From positions 41,880 through 105,879 of the forward strand of contig JAHDXO010000011.1 of the NCBI GenBank assembly GCA_023382975.1: a stretch of DNA of 64,000 nucleotides, in the 5' to 3' direction. The notes below the pieces were generated by a model, which was given only the letters and a program-made list of their open reading frames with translations, had not been told where the DNA came from and did no database searches. A program made the position numbers and the translations under genes. Positions 8,437 to 16,667 of this stretch are shown in pieces. The stretch is from Pirellulaceae bacterium (GTDB lineage Bacteria; Planctomycetota; Planctomycetia; Pirellulales; Pirellulaceae). Each line of letters opens with the position of its first letter. The first letter of the stretch is position 1.

Positions 8437-9170
8437 GCGACTGCCCCCTCGCCAACGGTTCGCCGTACCCGTTTGCCGTCGGCCGCCGCCGGCAGGCTGC
8501 CCGTCTCGCGCAACCGGCCGTCCTGCAGCAGGACGGCCCGGTCCCAGAGGCCGTCCGCCCCCGCCTCATCATGCGTTACCACGCAGAGGGTCCGGCCCTG
8601 CTGCCGCAGTGTAGCCAACTGCTGCCGCAACCAGCCGCGCCCGGCAGAGTCCAGACCGGAGAACGGTTCGTCCAGCAGCAGTATCCGCGGCTGGTGGATC
8701 AACGTACGAGCCACCGATATGCGTTGGCGCATTCCGCGTGAGACGTCGGCGGGACGACGGTTCGCGTGGGCAGCCATGCCGGTCTCGTCCAACAGGCGAT
8801 CGGCTTGCCGCCCTGGCTGATCCACGGAGTACAAGCGGGCTGCCAACATCAGGTTCTCGCGCAGCGAAAGCTGGGGGTACAAGCGGCTCTCGTGGGCGAC
8901 CATGCCGATCATCCGCCGCAACGAAGGATCGTCGGTCACCCGATTTCCGAACCACCATACCGCACCGGCCGTGGGACGCACCGAGGAGGCCAGGCAACGC
9001 AGCAGCGTCGTCTTGCCAGCGCCGTTGGAACCTCGCAGCAGGATGCTCTCCCCCGCATTCACATCCAATTCGATCGCCCTCAACACCGGCCGGTGGTCAT
9101 AGTCCTTCGCGAGCCCTCGCGCTCGGATAGCGATCTGCGGCTCGCCGACGGTTTCCGAATTTCTTATCAA
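8433..9170 (-). CDS. ccmA: Haem exporter ATP-binding protein CcmA
   Basis: An ABC ATPase with Walker A (GSNGAGKTTLL), a signature-like SRGMRQRISVARTL, Walker B (ILLLDEPFSGLD) and the H-loop (VVTHDEA). It powers release of haem-loaded CcmE. Start choice: a TTG at 9170 preceded by GAGGTGG gives 245 residues and begins just after ccmF. An in-frame ATG at 9245 would overlap ccmF by 35 bases and add an Arg-rich leader with no family resemblance. The stop overlaps the ccmB GTG by four bases. Confidence 0.92.
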   Translation of the reverse strand: MIRNSETVGEPQIAIRARGLAKDYDHRPVLRAIELDVNAGESILLRGSNGAGKTTLLRCLASSVRPTAGAVWWFGNRVTDDPSLRRMIGMVAHESRLYPQLSLRENLMLAARLYSVDQPGRQADRLLDETGMAAHANRRPADVSRGMRQRISVARTLIHQPRILLLDEPFSGLDSAGRGWLRQQLATLRQQGRTLCVVTHDEAGADGLWDRAVLLQDGRLRETGSLPAAADGKRVRRTVGEGAVA

Positions 9171-9210
9171 CAGCCACCTCGTTTTCCTGCCGAAAGCTCG
9201 ATCGTGCTGG

Positions 9211-11214
9211 TCAGGCCGCGGTTCGCTGCAGCGCCGGATCGGCACGCTCGGACTCTGGCACCGCGTCCTCCGCAGCTTCTGCCACTCGCATCCGCCGCGC
9301 AGGCCACAGTCGCCACAGGCAGCCGACCGCAGCGACCCAACCGCTGAGCCACATCCAACGCATCATTGGATTTTCCACGAAACTGAAGTGGACCACGCCC
9401 GCTGCGTCGCCGCCCTGCAATACGACGTAGAAGTCGCTGTGCCACGTGGAGTCGATTGCGACCTTGGTCGTCCAATTGCGGTGCAGCAGGTGATAATGCC
9501 GCGCCGGAACCAAAGTCACCGAGCGGCCTCGACACACCACCTCCAACTCCGCTTCCGCAATCAGCTTGTCCGGCAGTTCCTGTTGACCTCGCCGCACAAG
9601 CCGCACCTGCCGCCCGGCCCATTGAACCGTTTGGCCCTCGCGCAGGTCGAACTCTTGATGACGCTTCCCCAGCGAGGATCCTGTCACCCCCAGCGCCAAG
9701 CAGAAGAAGCCGAGATGAATCAAGAAACCGGCGTACTGCCGACGGTTCCGGCTCAGCGCCACCAGCAACCCCGGCGACAGCCCGCCCGCGTCGGCGCGCC
9801 GGATATCCAACACCAACGCCCCGCACAGCGCCACGACGGCCAATGCCGACAGGGCGATCACCGCCACAAACAGCGGTTGGCATTCGCTCGCGGCCGCCCC
9901 GACTGCGGCGCCGACTCCCGCGAACGCCGCCGCGCCCAGCCAACGCCGCTGCTGCGGCAACGGCGCTTCGCCCCACCGCATCAGCGGCGCCGTCGCCGCG
10001 GTCAACAGCACGACCAAGCCCGTGGGGACCAGCACGCTGTTGTAGAAGACCGGACCGACAAACACCGTCCGGCCCGAAAGGGCGCTGGACAACGCTGAAC
10101 CGACCGTACCGGTGATCACCACGATCGTCAGCGAAACGAGGGCCGCTGCGGCCAGTACGATCAAGGCCTCGCGGCTGAACACGCTGCCCAAGGGCTTCTC
10201 CGCCGACAACTCGCTCCGTCGCCATACCAGCAGGCCCGCGCCGCCAACAGCCAATCCGAGCATCAACACCAAGAACAGCCAACCGATCGGCGACTGGCTG
10301 AAGGCGTGCAGGCTGCTGAAGATCCCGCTGCGTGTCAAGAAGGTGGCAAAATTGCATAGGCCGAAGGTGGTGATCGCCAGGACGATGGCGGTCTTCTTCA
10401 GGACTCGGCGATGGTGCCAAGCCATCAAGGCGTGAATCAGCGCCGTGCCGGTCAGCCAGGGGATCAACGAGCCGTTTTCCACCGGATCCCAACCCCAGTA
10501 TCCGCCCCAACTCAACTCTTCATAAGCCCAGAACGCACCCAACAGAATGCCGCCGCCCAACACCGTCCAGGCGACGAGCGCCCACGGGCGGGATTGTCCA
10601 ACCCACTGAGCGTCCAGCCGACGGCTCAGCAGGGCCGCAACGGCCAAGGCGAAAGGGACCGTCCACAGGGCGTATCCCAGGAAGATCACCGGCGGATGAA
10701 TGAGCATCGCCGGGTGCTGCAACAGCGGACTGAGCCCCGCGCCTTCGGCGGGAGTCGATACGCTGGCCGCCATCGGATTGGCGGCAAACACCATGATGGC
10801 CAACAAGAAGCAGAGGTAGCCCATCAGGATCCCAAACGCTGGGTCGCGAAGCGGTGCGGCCGACGGCGACCGACGCGACCGGAAGCGGAACCCCACCGCC
10901 ACAAGGCCCAACAGCCACGACCACAACAACAGCGATCCCGCCTGGCCCACCCACAACGCCGATACGGAATAATGCCAGGGCAGCGTTTGACTGGAATAAT
11001 GGGCGACATAGTCGAAGGAAAAATCCTTCTGGTACAAGGCCCAGCCGAGAATGCCCATCACCAGCGACAGAGCCGTCACGCTCAGCAACGCGGCCGCCAA
11101 GCCACCTTGGCGCAACCATCGCGAACCCGACGCCGGTGAGACCAATCCGGCGAACGCCGCAAATCCGGAGCCCACGAACGCAGCCAGGAGACAGAATTCG
11201 CCCAGGTTTCTCAT
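9211..11214 (-). CDS. ccmF: Cytochrome c haem lyase subunit CcmF
   Basis: A 667-residue polytopic protein that transfers haem from CcmE to apocytochromes. The WWD domain is clear at ~236-254 (WGGYWGWDPVENGSLIPWL), along with LLQHPAMLIHPP at ~165-175 and the large C-terminal periplasmic region of CcmF. Length matches the family. The ATG overlaps the ccmE stop (ATGA). No ccmH or ccmI gene, normally the partner in the haem lyase, follows in this window, so the apocytochrome-handling subunit is either elsewhere or replaced. Confidence 0.95.
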   Translation of the reverse strand: MRNLGEFCLLAAFVGSGFAAFAGLVSPASGSRWLRQGGLAAALLSVTALSLVMGILGWALYQKDFSFDYVAHYSSQTLPWHYSVSALWVGQAGSLLLWSWLLGLVAVGFRFRSRRSPSAAPLRDPAFGILMGYLCFLLAIMVFAANPMAASVSTPAEGAGLSPLLQHPAMLIHPPVIFLGYALWTVPFALAVAALLSRRLDAQWVGQSRPWALVAWTVLGGGILLGAFWAYEELSWGGYWGWDPVENGSLIPWLTGTALIHALMAWHHRRVLKKTAIVLAITTFGLCNFATFLTRSGIFSSLHAFSQSPIGWLFLVLMLGLAVGGAGLLVWRRSELSAEKPLGSVFSREALIVLAAAALVSLTIVVITGTVGSALSSALSGRTVFVGPVFYNSVLVPTGLVVLLTAATAPLMRWGEAPLPQQRRWLGAAAFAGVGAAVGAAASECQPLFVAVIALSALAVVALCGALVLDIRRADAGGLSPGLLVALSRNRRQYAGFLIHLGFFCLALGVTGSSLGKRHQEFDLREGQTVQWAGRQVRLVRRGQQELPDKLIAEAELEVVCRGRSVTLVPARHYHLLHRNWTTKVAIDSTWHSDFYVVLQGGDAAGVVHFSFVENPMMRWMWLSGWVAAVGCLWRLWPARRMRVAEAAEDAVPESERADPALQRTAA

Positions 11215-11684
11215 GGCGTTTCCTTCACATCCCCCCCAGGCTCCGCCCCGCGATCCAGAACCCGCGCGGTTCTATCGACACCGTCGTCACGCTCGGCGCG
11301 CTGTTCTTCATATTTGCTGGCACATTTGGTCAGTATCTTGTCGGCACGCAACACGCCGGTGGGATTTAATGTCCCTTCGACCACCACCTCCACGCCCTCT
11401 TCCAGATTGTCCGGAAACCGCCCGACGCCCGTAACCTGCAGACGCTGGTGTCTCCCCTGCAGGATAAAATCGACGCGAGTCCGCTCCGGGGGCGCTTGCA
11501 GCGTTCCTGTCGCCACGTGGCCGCTGACCCGCACGCGGTTGCCGGACAATTCGGGAAGCCGCATCACGCACTCGTCCGCCGTGACGTAATACTGCCAGCC
11601 AGCCGAGGCGCCTACGTAGGCCATGTACGTGGTCACTCCGACGATGATCCCTACGCCCAACGCGAGTCGTGCAGCCGGCGTCAT
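11211..11684 (-). CDS. ccmE: Haem chaperone CcmE, cysteine type
   Basis: A 157-residue membrane-anchored OB-fold haem chaperone: one N-terminal helix (~5-25), then the beta-barrel (VRVSGHVATGTL, VDFILQGRHQRLQVTGVG, EEGVEVVVEGTL). In classical CcmE the covalent haem site is a His in an HxxxY motif. Here the same position reads LTKCASKYEE, with Cys121 and Tyr125, the CxxxY variant known from Desulfovibrio and archaea. The ATG at 11684 follows GGGAG; a longer frame to 11723 is unlikely. First gene of the ccm operon, overlapping ccmF by ATGA. It may serve the multiheme cytochromes encoded downstream. Confidence 0.92.
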   Translation of the reverse strand: MTPAARLALGVGIIVGVTTYMAYVGASAGWQYYVTADECVMRLPELSGNRVRVSGHVATGTLQAPPERTRVDFILQGRHQRLQVTGVGRFPDNLEEGVEVVVEGTLNPTGVLRADKILTKCASKYEEQRAERDDGVDRTARVLDRGAEPGGDVKETP

Positions 11685-11980
11685 GCTAGTCGTCTCCCGT
11701 TGGCCGGCGCTCCTGATGGCCAATCATAAAGGACCGAACCTCCGGTTTCCGTCGAGGGGGCGGAACCCTAACAGAATTCAAGACGCCTGTCAAAGGCGAT
11801 CGCAACCCCAGGCCATCGCGAAGAGACGGGCGGGTGCTAGCACCGGCAGGACCACTCCCAGCGCCCTGCACGCGTACACCGGGCAGCGGGCGGACGTTAC
11901 AATGTTCGGCGGTGCAATCCGTTTCGGCGGTTGGGGATTGGTTTACAACTCCAGGTGGGAGTCGGTTGGGAGGCATTCAG
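11685..11980. other. Divergent promoter region, ccmE and GH28-like gene
   Basis: About 300 bases between divergent starts. On the plus strand a TACAAT at 11898-11903 is a possible -10 for the GH28-like gene but has no clear -35. On the minus strand no distinct promoter is visible. A Shine-Dalgarno GGGAGG at 11968-11973 sits seven bases before the GH28-like ATG. Confidence 0.45.
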
Positions 11981-13438
11981 ATGCGATCGCTGGTCATTTG
12001 CCCGTGGGTGCTGTGGGTATTCGTCATCGCGTTCCTTGGTCTGCCGGGCATTTCGGTGGCGGCGACGGTCAAGGTCTATCCGGCGCCGTCGGGCGAGGAG
12101 CTTTCCACGGACTACACCGTGCAGGTCGAAGGACAGGACTCGCCTGTGTATCTGGCGAAGGTGGCGCCCGCCGATCCGCAAGCTCGCTGGAAGGCCATGG
12201 ACGACAAAGCGAATTCGGCCGATTACTTCGAGCACGCGTCGTTCACCTACTTTGACTTCGACGGCACCGTTCGCATTCGCATCCATTGCCGGGAGCCGGT
12301 CCGTTCGGCCAAGATTCTGCCGACCTCGTACGGCATCCAACCGTCTATCGAGGGCAACACGATCTCGATGCAACTGGACCAACCGCGCCATCTGACCGTC
12401 GAGATCAACGACTCGTGGGTCGGCGCGCTCCACGTGTTCGCCAATCCGCCGGAGACCGACGCACCCCGTCCCGACGATCCGAACGTCATCTACTACGGGC
12501 CCGGCATCCACGAAGTCGGCAGTCTGACCGTCCCCAGCGGGAAGACGGTCTACGTGGCCGGCGGAGCGGTCGTGCGCGGCGTCATCGCGCCGGACGAACC
12601 GTTTCGCATCAGCAGCTACAGCGGGCTGAAGACCTACTCGCCAACCTTCACGCTGAAGGGCGAGAAGATCGCCTTTCGGGGTCGCGGAATCGTGGATGGC
12701 AGTCGCTGCACCACGCACGCCAAGAATATGCTGGTGGTCCGCGGCCAAGACATCCGGATCGAGGGAGTCATCCTGCGCGACTCCAGCACCTGGACAATCC
12801 CCATCCGCCAGTCCGACCGAGTGACGGTCGAGAACGTCAAGCTGCTCGGCTACCGCGCCAACTCGGACGGCATCGACATCTGCAACAGCCGCGATGTGAC
12901 GGTGGACGGGTGTTTCATCCGCACGCTCGACGACTTGATCGTCGTGAAGTCGGACAAAGGTCAGGGCGAAGTGCGCCGCGTCGTGGCGAGAAACTGCGTG
13001 CTGTGGAACGAGGTCGCACACGCGCTAAGCGTCGGCGCGGAACTCCGCGAGAACGTCGAAGACGTGCTGTTTGCCGACTGCGATGTGATTCACGATCTGG
13101 GCCGCGAATGGACCCTGCGCGTGTACCACTGCGATTCGGCGCGCATCCGCAACGTCCGGTTCGAGAACATCCGCATCGAGGAAACCAGGCGACTGATCTC
13201 GTTGTGGATCGGCAAAGCCGTCTGGACGCGCGACGAGGCCCGTGGGCACATCGACGGCGTGGTCTTCCAGGACATCAGCGCCGCAGGCAGGGAGCCGCGC
13301 GTCGAGTTCACCGGGTTCAGCGAAACGAACGCCGTGGAAAACGTGACCGTGGCCAACGTGGTCATCAACGGAAAACCGCTGACGCGGGACGGGATACGAT
13401 CCAACGCGTTCGTACGGAACGTCAAGGTGATTCCGTAG
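11981..13438 (+). CDS. GH28-like secreted polysaccharide hydrolase
   Basis: A 485-residue exported protein with signal peptide (MRSLVICPWVLWVFVIAFLG to about residue 27), a beta-rich N-terminal domain, and a right-handed parallel beta-helix from about 170 to 470. Repeated rungs of the type VxxxNCxxxN are visible. The stretches NSDGIDICNS and RTLDDLIVVKS match the positions of the catalytic aspartates of family GH28 (normally NTDG and QDD). The second is changed to LDD, so activity and substrate are uncertain. GH28 enzymes hydrolyse pectin-type or other uronic-acid polymers. The start is fixed by GGGAGG at a spacing of seven; an upstream extension to 11834 lacks this. Confidence 0.85.
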   Translation: MRSLVICPWVLWVFVIAFLGLPGISVAATVKVYPAPSGEELSTDYTVQVEGQDSPVYLAKVAPADPQARWKAMDDKANSADYFEHASFTYFDFDGTVRIRIHCREPVRSAKILPTSYGIQPSIEGNTISMQLDQPRHLTVEINDSWVGALHVFANPPETDAPRPDDPNVIYYGPGIHEVGSLTVPSGKTVYVAGGAVVRGVIAPDEPFRISSYSGLKTYSPTFTLKGEKIAFRGRGIVDGSRCTTHAKNMLVVRGQDIRIEGVILRDSSTWTIPIRQSDRVTVENVKLLGYRANSDGIDICNSRDVTVDGCFIRTLDDLIVVKSDKGQGEVRRVVARNCVLWNEVAHALSVGAELRENVEDVLFADCDVIHDLGREWTLRVYHCDSARIRNVRFENIRIEETRRLISLWIGKAVWTRDEARGHIDGVVFQDISAAGREPRVEFTGFSETNAVENVTVANVVINGKPLTRDGIRSNAFVRNVKVIP

Positions 13439-13456
13439 ACGGGCTTGCCCGTCTAC
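13435..13456. terminator. Perfect hairpin between convergent genes
   Basis: A 10-bp perfect stem (GTAGACGGGC / GCCCGTCTAC) with a two-base TT centre overlaps the stop of the GH28-like gene and lies beside the 3' end of the convergent small gene. There is no T-run, so it is a candidate bidirectional hairpin rather than a textbook intrinsic terminator. Confidence 0.5.
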
Positions 13457-13457
13457 G

Positions 13458-13643
13458 TCACCGGCCCCGTCCCGAATAGACGTGCTTGCCCAGCCCGTAC
13501 GGCGGCAGGAGGCGGTGAGCGACGACCGGAGCCGGGCTGGTGTGGACGACAACCGCACGGCCGTTTCTCACAGCCGTGTACCTTTTTGCTTCGGCAGAAC
13601 TGGGCAGAGCCAACAGGAGCAAGAGCAATAGAGCGAGTCTCAT
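13458..13643 (-). CDS. Small secreted protein, planctomycete-type
   Basis: A 61-residue product: a strong signal peptide (MRLALLLLLLLALPSSAEA) followed by a ~42-residue mature peptide, KRYTAVRNGRAVVVHTSPAP, rich in Val, His, Pro and aromatic residues and ending GLGKHVYSGRGR. From memory the VVVHTxPxPVVxHRxxPPYG pattern resembles small exported proteins of Pirellula-like genomes, but I could not search for it. AAGGGA lies upstream of the ATG at 13643. A longer in-frame extension reaches far into the next gene and is not credible. Function unknown; a cell-surface or wall role is a guess. Confidence 0.6.
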   Translation of the reverse strand: MRLALLLLLLLALPSSAEAKRYTAVRNGRAVVVHTSPAPVVAHRLLPPYGLGKHVYSGRGR

Positions 13644-13954
13644 GGTGAAATCCCTTGGGCAAATCGTCCGTCGTCTGCGTAAATCTGTCGACATATCCGA
13701 GGCGGAATCCACATCCGCCGATGTCGATGTCGTGCAAGGTGCGTCGACCGGGCGCTGAGTCATTCTGGTGCGGTCATTCTCGAATATAGACGGCAGTTTT
13801 CCAGTTGGCCGAGACATAGTCACCCCGTCCCGACGACAATCCGCGGGCCGGTGTGGAACTGTCCGGATTATTCCGCTCCTGCAGCCGGTGGCGATTGCAG
13901 GACCACGTCGAACCGCAGTCGTCGCGTCGCTGGCCTTGCACGACTGGCACCGGC

Positions 13955-13960
13955 TATAAT
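13955..13960 (+). promoter_or_regulatory. Candidate -10 box for the WD40-SUKH gene
   Basis: TATAAT lies 63 bases before the ATG at 14023. A TTGCAC sits only 13 bases upstream, too close for a normal -35, so only the -10 is proposed. The rest of 13644-14022 shows no other feature. Confidence 0.4.
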
Positions 13961-14022
13961 TCGCATGCACGCTTCGTGCTTCCCGTCGAGTGCCTCGTTC
14001 CGGTTTTTCGGGGATTGTTCCC

Positions 14023-16254
14023 ATGTCGCTGCCTGGCATCCAGACGCACTGTTTGAACTGCGTGGCTTTCGATCCGGAAGGACGTTTCCTGATGGCGGCC
14101 GGAGGGGCCATCGTGCGTGACAACCGAAGATCGAAAACGCTGCGGGAGGTCATTGCATGGAACCTCCCGAGTTTCGACCTCCGCTGGCACGTGGTCGAGG
14201 AGGCGAAGGCGCGAATCGCGGGCCTAACGATCGTCCCGGACCGGCAGGAATTCATCACCCGCAGTTGCGAAACGTTGGTCACGGTCTGGATGTCCGAAGA
14301 TCCCCGGCCGGTGCGCACCATCCCCGTGGAATTCCTCTGCGGCAACGTGGTCTGTTTGCCGGACGGCAGCCAGATCGTGGCCCCGGCCGGTAACGTGCTC
14401 GAATTCCGCAAGTTGTCCGATGGCGAAGTCGCCCGGCGCATCGCCCTCGACAGCGACCGGTACACGGCGGCGAAGGCGGCGGCCTATCTTTCCGGTACGG
14501 AAAAGCTGGCTGTCGGGTGTCAGGTGATCCACAACAACGGAAGCGTTTCGGGCTTGCTTGTCCTGGTGGATCTGGCCACGGAAGAAGTGATCCACAAGAC
14601 CGCAGTGGAGGTCGAACCGACGGGAATCGCCAGCGATCCGCAGGGGCGTTGGCTGTGCGTTGTCGGCAAACGAAAGAACCGCGGCCACGTCCTGTTCTGG
14701 GACTTGGCCACATGGAAGAAATTGGCTGGGGGCGGTGCTCACGGCAGGGCCATCGATGATGTGTGTGTCTGTCCAGATGGGACACTGGTGGCGACCTGCG
14801 GCGAAGACAACATCATCCGTCTGTGGAGCACGGCGAACTGGAAGACGGTCGCGAAGCTTGACGAGCACGCCTGCGAGGGAATTGGAACCAGTGGTCTTGC
14901 CTGGTCAGCGGACGGGACTTGTCTGGCGTACGCGAATTCGGCGGGAGCACCGCCCCGCGGCGGCGTGTTCGTTTATCAGCGCGGCGGCAGCGACCGGCAG
15001 TGGCAATTGGTCTCGGCGTGCCGCGGCCAAACTTCGGCTGATTCGGAACACACTCGGCGGCACCTTCGGGTATTCGGTTCGGAAGGCCGAATGGACACGT
15101 ACGGCAACTTCGACGTCCCTGCCAACACGTTGCCGGAGAAATGCCCCTATTGCACGTTTCCGGATATCGACGCCGTGCCCCAGCCGTATCTGCTGCGCCG
15201 CGGCGTGGCAGCGCCGGGTGACTTTGCGACAGCCCAACTCGGCAATTTCCTGGTGCGGGAGCGGGCTCGGCGGATACTCGACGTCGTCGTCCCCGGCGAA
15301 TGCAAATTCCATGCGACGGCTCATCACCAGACGGGTGAAGCAACCGATTGGTACTTGGCCGTTCCGCAAGTCCAGGTGCGGACGGCCCAAGTCCCCGACC
15401 GCATCGAGCGGTGCCCCGTTTGCCAGGAGCCCAAGGTTTCCACCGATTTGGAAACCCTCGAATTCGAACCGCCGAACGTCGACATATTCAAATCGCAACA
15501 ATGGACCGCGGCGCAGATCGCGGAAGAGGCCAAGTGGTCTTGGATACACATCCTGAAAAGGAAGCAACCTCTCAAGGCACGAAAAGGCCAATGGACGCGG
15601 ATCGGGATGGATCGCCAATTGTGGTTCTCGGTCCGGCTGATTCTGCTATTCAAGCAATTGGGCATCAGGGGCTTTTCGTACGGCGAGTTCGAACAGCGCC
15701 GGGCCACCGCGGCCGAAGCCGAGTGGATCGCTGCTCAAGTGGAGAAACTGGAATCGATCAAGCAAGACGCGGCTCAGGACGCAGACGCGGCGACACCCGT
15801 TCCCTCGGCCGGCGTGGATCGGGCCGAGTGGCTGACGCAATTCCTGATCGAAAACGCCTCCCCAAAACCGCTGGCGAACTCCGCTCGTGTTCAAGCCTGG
15901 TCCCGGACTTACGGCATCCAGCTTCCCCAAGACTACCAGCGGTTCGCAACCACGGTCGGCAACAAGCGATTCCGCAATCTGATGGGGCTCGAAGGACTGG
16001 ACGTAAGCATCGTGGGTCCGGACCGGTTGGATTGCGAGTCCTTCCGCCGCGACCCTCCGGAGAATCCCGAGGACGATCCGGAACCCGACGGCCTGTTGTT
16101 TGCGATTGCCGTCAACGGCGATTGCCTTTGCTTTGATCTCCTTGGTCCCGCGCCGGATTACCCGGTTGTCTACTTCGATCACGAAACCGAGGCCTTCTCG
16201 CCCTACGCCAACACCTTCGCCGCCGCCGTTCATCGCTTGGCCTCCGGCGAGTGA
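14023..16254 (+). CDS. WD40 / double-CxxC / SUKH fusion protein
   Basis: A 743-residue protein with no signal peptide, likely cytoplasmic. Residues ~8-330 read as WD40-type beta-propeller blades (VIAWNL, VLFWDLATW, IRLWSTANW). Residues ~370-470 hold two CxxC pairs (CPYC and CPVC) around a conserved-looking GVAAPGDF stretch. This resembles the Myxococcus double-CxxCG (SitI6-like) immunity family, but here neither pair is followed by G. Residues ~612-743 (RTYGIQLPQDYQRFATTVGN, then CLCFDLLGP and VVYFDHETE) look like an SMI1/KNR4 (SUKH) domain, a common toxin-immunity fold. No toxin gene is adjacent. The ATG at 14023 is preferred over a GTG 33 bases upstream. The WD40 part is firm, SUKH probable, the middle domain tentative. 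Confidence 0.75.
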   Translation: MSLPGIQTHCLNCVAFDPEGRFLMAAGGAIVRDNRRSKTLREVIAWNLPSFDLRWHVVEEAKARIAGLTIVPDRQEFITRSCETLVTVWMSEDPRPVRTIPVEFLCGNVVCLPDGSQIVAPAGNVLEFRKLSDGEVARRIALDSDRYTAAKAAAYLSGTEKLAVGCQVIHNNGSVSGLLVLVDLATEEVIHKTAVEVEPTGIASDPQGRWLCVVGKRKNRGHVLFWDLATWKKLAGGGAHGRAIDDVCVCPDGTLVATCGEDNIIRLWSTANWKTVAKLDEHACEGIGTSGLAWSADGTCLAYANSAGAPPRGGVFVYQRGGSDRQWQLVSACRGQTSADSEHTRRHLRVFGSEGRMDTYGNFDVPANTLPEKCPYCTFPDIDAVPQPYLLRRGVAAPGDFATAQLGNFLVRERARRILDVVVPGECKFHATAHHQTGEATDWYLAVPQVQVRTAQVPDRIERCPVCQEPKVSTDLETLEFEPPNVDIFKSQQWTAAQIAEEAKWSWIHILKRKQPLKARKGQWTRIGMDRQLWFSVRLILLFKQLGIRGFSYGEFEQRRATAAEAEWIAAQVEKLESIKQDAAQDADAATPVPSAGVDRAEWLTQFLIENASPKPLANSARVQAWSRTYGIQLPQDYQRFATTVGNKRFRNLMGLEGLDVSIVGPDRLDCESFRRDPPENPEDDPEPDGLLFAIAVNGDCLCFDLLGPAPDYPVVYFDHETEAFSPYANTFAAAVHRLASGE

Positions 16255-16296
16255 AGCATCGGCGTACAAGAAAATGTCAGGAGTCATTTGTGCGAT

Positions 16297-16589
16297 GGCG
16301 AGCGGTGGGCGTGAGCCCATCCGGTGAATTTTTGGAAATTGAATCACCGTGGGGCTGACGCCACCACGCTCGCCGGGGTTGGCGAGCAGTGGGGCCGTGA
16401 GCCCAGCCGGTCAATTCTTGGAAATTGGATCATCGTGGGGCTGACGCCACCACGCTCGCCGGATTCCTGGCGAGCGGTGGGCGTGAGCCCATCCGGTGAA
16501 TTCTTGGAAATTGGATCATCGTGGGGCTGACGCCACTACGCTCGCCGGGGGTTGGCGAGCAGTGGGGCCGTGAGCCCAGTCGGTGAACG
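16297..16589. repeat. ~85-bp tandem intergenic repeat, 3.4 copies
   Basis: Units begin at 16297, 16381, 16469 and 16554 (the last partial), a period of 84-88 bases. Each begins GGCGAGCGGTGGGCGTGAGC or a variant and ends with GGCTGACGCCACCACGCTCG. These ends are near inverted complements, so each unit can fold into a long hairpin around a loop containing TTCTTGGAAATTGGATCATC. The array lies between the SUKH fusion gene and the nucleoside hydrolase. It carries no coding frame and fills most of the 413-base gap. Confidence 0.85.
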
Positions 16590-16667
16590 ATGGGCAGAAA
16601 CCAGCCACAGCGTCGCGTATTGAATGTTGCCAGCGGACTTCCTACGATCCACAAACACGGAGATTCC

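Noticed and set aside
9171..9245. Longer ccmA start at ATG 9245
   Set aside because: It overlaps ccmF and adds an Arg-rich leader with no CcmA resemblance; the TTG at 9170 has a Shine-Dalgarno.
16297..16589. CRISPR array
   Set aside because: The repeat units are ~85 bp with no unique spacers between short repeats, and no cas genes are present.
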